Assembly: GCF_007565055.1 (NCBI RefSeq)
Contig: NC_044562.1
Coordinates: 53,826,250-53,890,249 of the forward strand
Reading direction: 5' to 3'
Source of the DNA: Rhinopithecus roxellana
Taxonomy: Eukaryota; Chordata; Mammalia; Primates; Cercopithecidae
Length of the DNA stretch: 64,000 bases
The position numbers and the translations under genes are program-made. Below are positions 1 through 10,875 of this stretch, piece by piece (the stretch's first letter is position 1; each line of letters starts with the position of its first letter). The notes below the pieces were generated by a model. That model worked only from the letters and a program-made list of their open reading frames with translations. It was not told the DNA's origin and did no database searches.

Positions 1-3000
1 TAGGCCTCCATGCGATCCAAAGAAGTCCTTCTCAGGTTCTTCAAAAACAGTGATAATGGACTGCTGCATGAAACGTAAGTGTAACTCTGTGAGATGAATT
101 CATACATCACGAAGAACTTTCTAACAAAGCTTCTTTCTGGTTTCATCTGAGGATATTTCCTTTGTCACCGCAAGCTTCATTGGGTTCAGAAGTATCCCAT
201 TGCAGATTTCCAGAAAACTGTGTTATCTAACTGAACACTGAAGAGAAACGTATAACTCGGTGAGTTGCATTCACACATCGAAATGCAGTTTCTCAGAAGG
301 CTTCTTTACCGTTTTGATCTGAGGATATTTCCTTTTTCACTATAGCCCTCAATGAGCTCCCACATATCACTTTGCAGATGACAAGATAACAGAGTTAGCA
401 AACTCTTCAAAGAAGGGAAGGGTGGAACTCTGTGTGATGAAGCCACACATCAGAAAGCAATCTCTCAGTAAGCTACTCTCCAGTTATTATCTGAGGATAT
501 TTCCTTTTTCACCATAGTCCCCTATAGGCTCCCAAATCTCACTTTGCAGATTCCACGAAAAGAGTGTTAGCAAACTGCTTCCTGAGAACAATGCTGTAAC
601 TCTGTGAGAGGAATTCACAGATCACAAAGAAGTTTCTCAGAAAGCTTCTTTCACTTTTTGAACTGATGAAATTTCGTTTATAAGTGTAGGCCTCATTGCG
701 ATGCAAAGAAGTCCTTCACAGGTTGCTCAAAAAGAGTGATAATGAACTACTGCATGAAACATTAGTGTAACTCTGTGAGATGAATTCACACATCACAAAG
801 AGTTTTCTAAGAAAGCTTCTTTCTAGTTTTCATCTGAGGATATTTATTTGTCACCGCAAGCTTCATTGCACTCACAATTATCCCATTGCAGATTTCCAGA
901 AAACTGTGTTAGCAAACTGAACACTGAAGAGAAACGTGTAAATCCGCAGTGCAATTCACACATCGAAATGCAGTTTCTCAGAAGGCTTCTTTCCAGTTTT
1001 GATCTCAGGATATTTCCTTTTTCACCATAGCCATAATTGAGCTTCCAAATATCACTTTGCAGAACACAAGATAACAGAGTTAGGAAACTCTTCGAAGAAG
1101 GGAAGGGTGGAACTCTGTGCGATGAAATCACACATCAGAAAGCAATCTCTCAGTAAGCTTCTCTGTAGTTATTATCTGAGGATATTTCCTTTTTCACCAT
1201 GGGCCCATGTGGGCTCCCAAATCTCACTTTGCAGATTCCACAGAAAGTGTGTTAGCAAACTGCTTCCTGAGAACTAAGATGTAACTCTGTGAGAGTAATT
1301 CACAGATAATGAAGAAGTTTCCCAGAAACCGTTTTTCACGTTTTGCACTGATGATATTTGCTTTATCAGCATAGGCCTGAATGCGGTCCAAAGAAGTCCT
1401 CTCAGTTTCCTCAAAAACAGTGATAATGGACTGCTGCATGAAACGTAAGTGTAACTCTGTGAGATGAATTCACACATCACCAAGAAGTTTCTAACAAATA
1501 TTCTTTCTAGTTTTCATCTGAGGATATTTCCTTTGTCACCGTCAGCTTCATTGCGTTCAGAAGTATCCCATTGCAGATTTCCAGAAAACTGTGTTAGCAC
1601 ACTGAACACTGAAGAGAAACGTGTAACACTGTCAGTTGCATTCACACATGGAAATGCAGTTTTTCAGAAGGCTTCATTCCAGTTTTGATCTCAGGATATT
1701 TCATTTTTCACCATAACTCTCAAGGAGTTTCCAAATATCAGTTTGCAGAACACAAGATAACAGAGTTAGCAAACTGTTCCAAGAAGGGAGGGGTGGAACT
1801 CTGTGTGATGAAGTCACACATCAGAAAGCAATCTCTCAGTAGGCTTCTCTCCACTCTTTATCTGAGGATATATCCTTTTTCACCATGGGCCCTTATGGGG
1901 TCCCAAATCTCACTTTGCAGATTCCAAGAAAAGAGTGTTAGCAAACTGTTTCCTGAGAACTAAGCTGTAACTCTGTGAGAGGAAATCACAAATCAAAGGA
2001 AGTTTCTCAAAAAGCTTCTTTCACGTTTTGAACTGATGATATTTCCTTTATCAGCGTAGGCCTCAATGCGTTCCATAGAAGTCCTTCTCAGGTTCTTCAA
2101 AAACAGATATAATGGAATGCTGCATGAAACATAAGTGTAACTCAGTGAGATGAATTCACACATCACCAAGAAGTCTCTAACAAAGCTTCTTTCTAGTTTT
2201 CATCTGAGAATATTTCCTTTGTTACCGTAAGCTTCCTTGCGTCCAGAAGTATCCCATTGCCGATTTCCAGAAAACTGTGATAGCAAACTGAACACTGAAG
2301 AGAAACGTGGACCTCTGTGAGGTGCATTCACACATCAAAATGCAGCTTCTCAGAAGGCTTCTTTCCAGTTTTGATCTGAGGATATTTCCTTTTTCACCAT
2401 AGCGCTCAATGAGCTCCCAAATATCATTTTGCAGAACACAAAATAACAGAGTTAGCAAACTGTTCCAAGAAGGGAAGGGCGGAACTCTGTGTGATGAAGT
2501 CACACATCAGAAAGCAATCTCTCAGTAAGCTTCTCTCTAGTTTTTATCTGAGGATATTTCCTTTTTCACCATGGAGAGCTAGGGGTTCCCACATCTCAGT
2601 TTGCAGATTCCACGAAAAAAGTGTTCCAAACTGCTTCCTGAGAACTATGCTGTAACTCTGTGTGAGGAAATCACAAATCACAAAGAGTTTCACAGAAAGC
2701 TTCTTTCACGTTTTGAACTGATGATATTTCCTTTATCAGCGTAGGCCTCAATGCGATCCAAAGAAGTCCTTCTCAGGGGCCTCAAAAACAGTGATAATGG
2801 ACTGCTGCATGAAACATAAGTGTAACTTTGTGAGATGAATTCACACATCACCAAGAAGTTTCTAACAACGCTTCTTTCTAGTTTTCATTTGATGATATTT
2901 CCGTTGTTACCGAAAGCTTCATTGCGTTCAGAAGTATCCCATTGCAGATTTCCAGAAAACTGTGTTAGCAAACTGAACACTGAAGAGAAACGTGTAACTC

Positions 3001-5432
3001 TTTGATTTGCATACACACATCGAAACCCAGTTTCTCAGAAGGATTCTTTACCGTTTTGATCTGAGGATATTTCCTTTTTCACCATAGCCCTCAATGAGCT
3101 CCCAAATATCACTTTGCAGAACACAAGATAACAGAGTTGGCAAAGTGTTCCAAGAATTGAAGTGTGGAACTCTGTATAATGAAGTCACACATCAGAAAGC
3201 AATCTATCACTAAGCTCCTCTCTAGTTATTATCTGAGGATACATCCTTTTTCTCCATGGGCCCCTAGGGGCTCTCAAATTTCACTTTGCAGATTCCACGA
3301 AAAGAGTGTTAGCAAACTGCTTGTTGAGAACTAAGCTGTAACTCTGTGAGAGGAATTCACAGAACACAAAGAAGTTTCTCAGAAATCTTCTTTCAGGGTT
3401 TTAACTGATGATATTTCCTTTATCACCATAGGCCTCAATGCGATCCAAAGAAGTACTTCTCAGCTTCCTCAAAAACAGCGATAATGGACTGCTGCATGAA
3501 ACATAAGTGTCACTCTGTGAGATGAATTCATACATCACCAAGAAGTTTCTAACAAAGCTTCTTTCTAGTTTTCATCTGAGAATATTTCCTTTGTCACCGT
3601 AACCTTCATTGCGTCCAGAAGTATCCCATTGCTTATTTCCAGAAAACTGTGTTAGCAAACTGAACACTGAAGAGAAACGTGTAACTCTGTGAATTGCATT
3701 CACACATCGAAATGCAGTTTTCAGAAGGCATCTTTCAGGTTTGATCTGAGGATATATCCTTATCCACCATAGCCGTCAATGAGCTCCCAAAATATCACTT
3801 TGCAGAACACAAGATAACAGAGTTAGCAAAATGTTCCTAGATCGGAAGGGTGAAACTCTGTGTGATGAAGTTAAACATCAGAAAGGAATCTCTCAGTAAG
3901 CTTGTCTCTAGTTATTATCTGAGGATATTTCCTTTTTCACGATGGGCCCTAGGGCTTCCAAATCCCACTTTGCAGATTCCACGAAAAGAGTGTTAGCAAA
4001 CTGCTTCCTGAGAACTAAACTGTAACTCGGTGAGAGGAATTCACAGATCACAAAGAAGTTTCTCAGAAAGCTTCTTTCACGTTTTGACCTGATGATATTT
4101 CCTTTATCAGCATAGGCCTCAATGTGATCCAGAGAAGTCCTTCTCAGGTTCCTAAAAAACAGTGATAATGGACTGCTGCATGAAAAATAAGTGTAATTCT
4201 GTGAGATGAATTCTCTCATCACCAGGAAGTTTCTAACAAAACTTTTTTCTAATTTTCATCTGAGGATATTTCCTTTGTGACCATAAGCTTCATTGCATTC
4301 AGAAGTTTCCCATTACCGATTTCCAGAAAATTATGTTAGCAAACTGAACACTGAAGAGAAACGTGTAACTCTGTGACGTGCATTCACACTTAGTAATGCA
4401 GATTCTTAGAAGTCTTCTTTCCAGTTTTTATCTTAGGATATTTACTTTTTCACCATATCCCTCAATGAGCTCCCAAATATCACTTTGCAGAACTCAAGAT
4501 AAGAGTGTTATCAAACTTTCAAGAAGGCGAGTGTGGAAATCTGTGTGAGGAAGTCACACATCAGAAAGCAATCTCTCAGTAAACTTCTCTCTTGTTATTA
4601 TCTGAGGATATATCGTTTTTCACCATAGGCCCCTATGGGCTCCCAAATCTCACTTTGCAGATTCCACGAAAGAGTGTTAGCAAACTGCTTCCTGAGAACT
4701 ACGCTGTAACCCTGTGAGAGGAATTCACAGATCACAAAGAAGTTTCTCAGAAAGATTCTTTCACGTTTTGAACTGATGATATTTCCTTTTTCAGCATATG
4801 GCTCAATGTGATCCAAAGAAGTCCTTAACAGGTTCCTCAAAAACAGTGATAATGGACTGCTTCATGAAACAAAAGTGTAACTCTGTGAGATGAATTCACA
4901 CATCACCAAGAAGTTTCTAACAAAACTTCTTTCTAATTTTCGTCTGAGGATATTTCCTTTGTCACCATAATCTTCATTGCTTTCAGAAACATCCCATTTC
5001 AGATTTCCAGAAAACTGTGTTAGCAAACTGAACACTGAAGAGAAACGTGTAACTCTGTCAGTTGCATTCACACATCGAAATGCAGTTTCTCAGAAGGCTT
5101 CTTTCCAGTTTTGATCTGTGGATATTTCCTTTTTCACCATAGGCCTCAATGAGCTCCCAAATATCAATTTGCAGAACACAAGATAACAGAGTTAGCACAC
5201 TGTTCCAAGAAGGGAAGGGTGGAACTCTCTGTGACTTCATCACACATCAGAAAGCAATCAGTCAGGTAGCTTCTCTCTAGTTATTATCTGAGGATAATTC
5301 CTTTTTCACCATGGGCTCCTATAGGCTCCCAAATCTCACTTTGCAGATTCCAAGAAAAGAGTGTTAGCAAACTGTTTCCTGAGAACTAAGCTGTAACCCT
5401 GTGAGAGGAATTCACAGATCACAAAGAAGTTC
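1..5432 (-). repeat. Divergent alpha satellite, 4-monomer period (~685 bp)
   Basis: Tandem monomers of about 171 bp whose reverse complement follows the alphoid consensus. Recurrent blocks are 'gaggatatttcctttttcac', 'tttgcagattccacgaaaag', 'aactctgtgag' and 'cacaaagaagtttctcag'. A marker around 'ctgctgcatgaaac' recurs at 65, 751, 1435, 2121, 2806, 3493, 4177, 4861 and 5547, so the spacing is 684-687 bp, or four monomers. Within a period the four monomer types are recognisable and differ between periods by several percent, so this is an old, diverged higher-order array. The window starts inside the array, so its left edge is not seen. All open frames here are chance frames of the satellite. 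No gene is present. Confidence 0.93.
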
Positions 5433-7056
5433 ATCAGAAAGCTTCTTTCACGTTTTGCACTGATGATATTTCCTTTAACAGCGTAAGCCTCAAAGTGATC
5501 CTAAGAAGTCCTTCTCAGGTTCCTCAAAGACAGTGTTAATGGAATGCAGCAGGAAACATAAGTGTAACTTTGTGCGATGAATTCACACATCATCAAGAAG
5601 TTTCAAAGAAAACTTCTTTCTAGTTTTCATCTGAGGATATTTCCTTTTTCACCGTAAGCTTCATTGCGTTAAGACGTATCCCATTTCAGATTTCGAGAAA
5701 ACTGTATTAGCAAACTGAACACTGAAGAGAAACGTGTAACTCTGTGAGAGCATTCACACATCGCAATGCAGTTTCTGAGAAGGCTTCTTTCCAGTTGTGA
5801 TCTGAGGATATTTCCTTTTTCACCATAGCCCTCAATGAGCTCCCAAATATCACTTTGCACAACACAAGATAACAGAGTTAGCAAACTGTTCCTAGAAGGG
5901 AAGGGTGGAACTCTGTGTGATGAAGTCACACATCAGAAAGCAATCTCTTGGTAAGCTTCTCTCTAGTTATTATCGGAGGATATATTCTTTTTCACCATGG
6001 GCCCCTATGTGCTCAAAAATCTCACATTGCAGATTCCATGAAAAGAGTGTTAGCAAACTGCTTCCTGAGATCTAAGCTGTAACACTGTGAGAGGAATTCA
6101 CAGATCACAAAGAAGTTTCCCGGAAATCTTCTTTCACGTTTTGAACTGATGATATTTCCTTTATCTGCATAGGCCTCAATGCGATCCAAAGAAGTCCTTC
6201 TCAGATTCCTCAAAAACAGTGATAACGGACTGCTGCATGAAACATAAGTGTAACTCTGTGAGATGAATTCACACATCACCAAGAAGTTTCTAACAAAGCT
6301 TCTTTCTAGTTTTCATCTGAGGATATTTCCTTTGTCACCAGAAGCTTCATTGCGTTCACAAGTATCCCATTGCAGATTTCCAGAAAACTGTGTCAGCAAA
6401 CTGAACACTGAAAAGAAACGTGTAACTCTCTGGGTTGCATTCACACATCACAATGCAGTTTCTCAAAAGGCTTCTTTCCAGTTTTGATCCGAGGATATTT
6501 CCTTTTTCACCATAGCCCTCAATGAGCTCCGAAATATCACTTTGCAGAACACAACACAACGGAGTTAGCAAACTGATACAAGAAGGAAAGGGTGGAACTC
6601 AGTGTGATGAAGTCTCACATCAGATAGCAATCTCTCAGAAAGCTTCTCTGCAGTTATTATCTGAAGATATTTCCTTTTTCACCATGGGCCCCTATGGGCT
6701 CCCAAATCTCACTTTGCAGATTCCATGAAAAGAGTGTTAGCAACGTCTTCCTAAGGACAAAGTTGTAACTCTGCGAGTTGAATTCACAAATCACAAAGAA
6801 GTTTCTCAGAAAGCTCCTTTCACGTTTTGAACTGATGATATTGCCTTTATCAGCGTAGGAATCAATGCGATCCACACAAGTCCCTCTCAGTTTCCTCAAA
6901 GACTGTGTTAATGGAATGCTGCCCAACACATAAGTGTGACTCTGGAGATGATGTCACACTTCACCAAGAAGTTTCTAAGAAACCTTCTTTCTAGTTTTCA
7001 TCTGAGGATATATGCTTTGTCACCGTAAGCTTCATTGTGTTAAGAAGTATCCCATT

Positions 7057-8273
7057 TCCTTACCCCTTATACGAAGATTAATTCAAGATGGATTAGAGAG
7101 TTAAATGTTAGACCTAATACCATAAAAACCCTAGAAGAAAATCTAGGTAGTTCCATTCAGGACATAAGCATGGGCAAGGACTTTATGTCTATAACACCAA
7201 AAGCAACGACAGCAAAAGCCGAAATTGAGTAATGGGGTCTCATTAAACTAAAGAGCTTCTGCACAGCAAAAGAAACTCCCATCAGAGTGAACAGGCAACC
7301 TACAGAATGGGAGAAAATTTTTGCAACCTACTCATCTGACAAAGGGCTAATATCCAGAATCTACAAAGAACTCAAACAAATGTACAAGAAAAAAACAAAC
7401 AACCCCATCAAAAAGTGAGGAAAGGAAATGAACAGTCATTTCTCAAAAGAAGACATTCATACAGCCAACAGACACATGAAAAAATGCTCATCATCACTTG
7501 CCATCAGAGAAATGCAAATCAAAACCACAATGAGATACCATCTAACACCAGTTAGAATGGCAATCATTAAGAAGTCAGGAAACAACAGGTGTTGGAGAGG
7601 ATGTGGAGAAATAGGAACGCTTTTACACTGTTGGTGGGATTGTAAACTAGTTCAACCATTATGGAAAACAGTATGGCAATTCCACAAGGATCTAGAACTA
7701 AGTGTACCATATGACCCAGCCATCCCACTACTGGGTATATACCAAAAGGATTATAAATTATTCTACTACAAATATACACGCACACGCATGTTTATTTCGG
7801 CATTATTCACAATAGCAAAGACTTGGAATCAACCCAAATGTCCATCTGTGACAGACTGGATTAAGAAAATGTGACACATATACACCATGGAATGCTATAC
7901 AGCCATAAAAAATATGAGTTTGCATCCTTTGCAGGGACATGGATGCAGCTGGAAACCATCATTTTTAGCAAACTATCACAAGAACAGAAAACCCAACACC
8001 GCATGTTCTCACTCATAGTTGTGAACTAAACAATGACATCACTTGGACTCGGGAAGGGGAACATCACACCCTGGGGCCTATCATGGGGAGGGGGCAGGAG
8101 GGAGGGATTGCAGTAGGGAGTTATACATGATATAAATGATGAATTGATGGGTACTGACGAGTTGACGGATGCAACACACCAACATGGCATGAGTATACAT
8201 ATGAAACAAACCTGCACGTTATGCACATATACCCTAGAACTTAAAGTATAATAAAAATGAAAAATAAAAATAA
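7057..8273 (+). mobile_element. L1 3' tail (5'-truncated LINE-1, L1PA-like), unit copy 1, first L1
   Basis: The insertion covers the end of ORF2, the 3' UTR and an adenine-rich tail, flanked by a target-site duplication AAGAAGTATCCCATT (7042-7056) and AAGAAGTATCCAATT (8274-8288, one mismatch). ORF2 is dead: an in-frame TAA lies at 7230-7232, a TGA near 7417, and a Trp-to-stop change ends the last frame at 7874. The frame 7428-7874 keeps the ORF2 C-terminal cysteine motif (residues C55, C59, H67, C72, spacing CX3CX7HX4C). The 3' UTR has a G-rich tract at 8085-8106. The family call rests on remembered L1PA features, so the subfamily is uncertain. Confidence 0.92.
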
Positions 8274-9661
8274 AAGAAGTATCCAATTGCAGATTTCCAG
8301 AAAACTGTGTTAGCAAACTGAACACTGAAGAGAAACGTGTAATTCTGTGAGTTGCATTCACACATTGAAATACAGTTTCTCAGAAGGCTTCTTTCCAGTT
8401 TTGATCTGAGGATATTTCCTTTTTCACCATAGCCCTCAATGAGCTCCCAAATATCACTTTGCAGAACACAAGATAACAGAGTTAGCAAACTGTTCCAAGA
8501 AGGGAAGGGTGGAACTCTGTGTGATGAAGTCACACATCAGAAAGCAATCTCTAAGGAAACCTCTCTCTAGTTATTAACTGAGGATATTTCCTTTTTCACC
8601 ATGTGCCTCTATGGGCTCCCAAAACTCACTTTGCAGATTCCACGAAAAGAGTGTTAGTAAACTGCTTCCTGAGGACTGATCTCTGACACTGTGAGATGGA
8701 TTCAGAGATCACAAAGAAGTTTCTAGGAAGATTCTTTCACGTTTTGAACTGATGATATTTCCTTTATCACCTTTGGCTTTAATGTGATCCAAAGAAGCCC
8801 TTCTCAGTTTCCTCAAAGACAGTGAAAATGGACTGCTGCACGAAACATAAGTGTAACTGTGTGAGATGAATTCACACATCACCAAGAAGTTTCTAAGAAA
8901 GCTTCCTTCTAGATTTCGTCTGAGGATATTTCCTTTGACACCGTAAGTTTGATGGCGCTAAGAAGTATACTATTGCAGATTTCCAGAAAAGTTTGTTAGG
9001 AAACTTATCACTGAAGAGAAACGTGTAACTCTGTGAGTTGCCTTCACACATCGCAATGCAGTTTCTCAAAAGGCTTCTTTCCAATTTTGATCTGGGGATA
9101 TTTCCTTTTTCACCATAGCCCTCAATGAGCTCCCAAATATAACTTTGCAAAACCCAACACAACAGAGTTAGCAAACCGTTCCTAAAAAGGAAGGGTGGAA
9201 CTCTCTGTGATTACGTCACACATCAGACAGCAATCTCTCAGAAAGCTTCTTTCTAGTTATTATCTGAGGATATTTCCTTTTTCACCATCGGCCTATGTGG
9301 GCTCCGAAATCTCACTTTGCAGATTCCACGAAAAGAGTGTTAGCAAACTGCTTCCTGAGGACTAAGCTCTAACTCTGTGAGGTGAATTCACAGATCACAA
9401 AGAAGTTTCTCAGAAATCTTCTTTCACGTTCTGAACTGATGATATTTCCTTTATCAGCGTAAGCCTCAATGCGATCCAAGGAAGTCCTTCTCAGGTTCCT
9501 CAAAGAAACTGTTAATGGAATGCTGCAGGAAACATAAGTGTATCTTTGTGAGATGAATTCACATATCACCAAGAAGTTTCTAAGAAACGTTCTTCCTAGT
9601 TTTCATCTGAGGATATATCCTTTGTCACCACAAGCTTCATTGCGTTAAGAAGTATCCCATT

Positions 9662-10875
9662 TCCTTACCCCTTATACGACGATTAATTCAAGATGGATTA
9701 GAGAGTTAAATGTTAGACCTAATACCATAAAAACCCTAGAAGAAAATCTAGGTAGTTCCATTCAGGACATAAGCATGGGCAAGGACTTCATGTCTATAAC
9801 ACCAAAAGCAACGGCAGCAAAAGCAAAAATTGACAAATGGGATCTCATTAAACTAAAGAGTTTCTGCACAGCAAAAGAAACTCCCATCAGAGTGAACAGG
9901 CAACCTACAGAATGGGAGAAAATTTTTGCAACCTACTCATCTGACAAAGGGCTAATATCCAGAATCTTCAAAGAACTCAAACAAATATACAAGAAAAAAA
10001 CAAACAACCCCATCAAAAAGTGAGGAAATGATATGAACAGTCATTTCTCAAAAGAAGACATTCATACAGCCAACAGACACATGAAAAAATGCTCATCATG
10101 ACTCGCCATCAGAGAAATGCAAATCAAAACCACAATGAGATACCATCTCCCACCAGTTAGAATGGCAATCATTAAAAAGTCAGGAAACAACAGTTGTTGG
10201 AGAGGATGTGGAGAAATAGGAACACTTTTACACTGTTGGTGGGATTGTAAACTAATTCAACCATTATGGAAAACAGTATGGCAATTCCTCAAGGATCTAG
10301 AACTAAATGTACCATATGACCCAGCCATCCCACTACTGGGTATATACCCAAAGGTTTATAAATTATTCTACTACAAAGACACATGCACACATATGTTTAT
10401 TGCGGCGCAATTCACAATAGCAAAGACTTGAAATCAACCCAAATGTCCATCTGTGACAGACTGCATTAAGAAAATGTGGAACATATACACCATGGAATAC
10501 TATGCAGCCATAAAAAGGATGAGTTTGCATCCCTTGCAGGGACATGGATGCAGCTGGAAACCATCATTCTTAGCAAACTATCACAAGAACAGAAAATCAA
10601 ACACCGCATGTTCTCACTCATAGGTGGGAACTGAACAATGAGATCACTTGGACTCGGGAAGGGGAACATCACTCACTGGGGCCTATCATGGGGAGGGGGG
10701 AGGAGGGGGGTTGCAGTGGGGAGTTATACATGATATAAATGATGAATTGATGGGTGCTGACGAGTTGATGGGTGCAGCACACCAACATGGCATAAGTTTA
10801 CATACGTAACAAAACAGCACGTTATGCACATATACCCTAGAACTCAAAGTATAATAAAAACATAATAAAAAATAA
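9662..10875 (+). mobile_element. L1 3' tail, unit copy 1, second L1
   Basis: Same structure as the L1 2.6 kb upstream: the same 5' truncation point ('ttccttaccccttatacg'), the same target-site duplication AAGAAGTATCCCATT (9647-9661 and 10876-10890, perfect), and the same shared ORF2 stop after 'aaaaag'. Additional stops occur near 10098 and 10430. A frame 9775-10023 and a frame 10117-10431 (with the CX3CX7HX4C motif) are ORF2 remnants. The shared truncation point and target site mean this is a duplicate of the first L1, not an independent insertion. The 3' UTR G-rich tract is at 10690-10720. Confidence 0.92.
10690..10720 (+). other. G-rich (potential G-quadruplex) tract in an L1 3' UTR
   Basis: Four runs of four to six guanines separated by loops of 1-7 bases in the L1 3' UTR. 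Equivalent tracts recur with every 6.4-kb unit (also 8085-8106 for the first L1, and at +6408 steps) and near 39628-39649 in the chimeric L1. Such tracts are a known feature of hominoid L1 3' UTRs. They are the only strong G-runs in this AT-rich satellite. Quadruplex formation is inferred, not shown. Confidence 0.6.

Noticed and set aside
844..6929. Many similar open frames of 60-104 codons, mostly on the minus strand, with a shared word like YGEKGNILRSKLERS
   Set aside because: They recur at multiples of 171 bp, shift frame freely, lack conserved starts, and simply translate alpha satellite. The resemblance reflects the DNA repeat, not a protein family.
7428..7874. A 148-codon plus-strand frame repeated three times, resembling an intact small zinc-binding protein
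   Set aside because: It is the C-terminal piece of L1 ORF2 (CX3CX7HX4C motif) in a 5'-truncated copy, bounded by mutated stops on both sides. The repeats come from the 6.4-kb tandem duplication.
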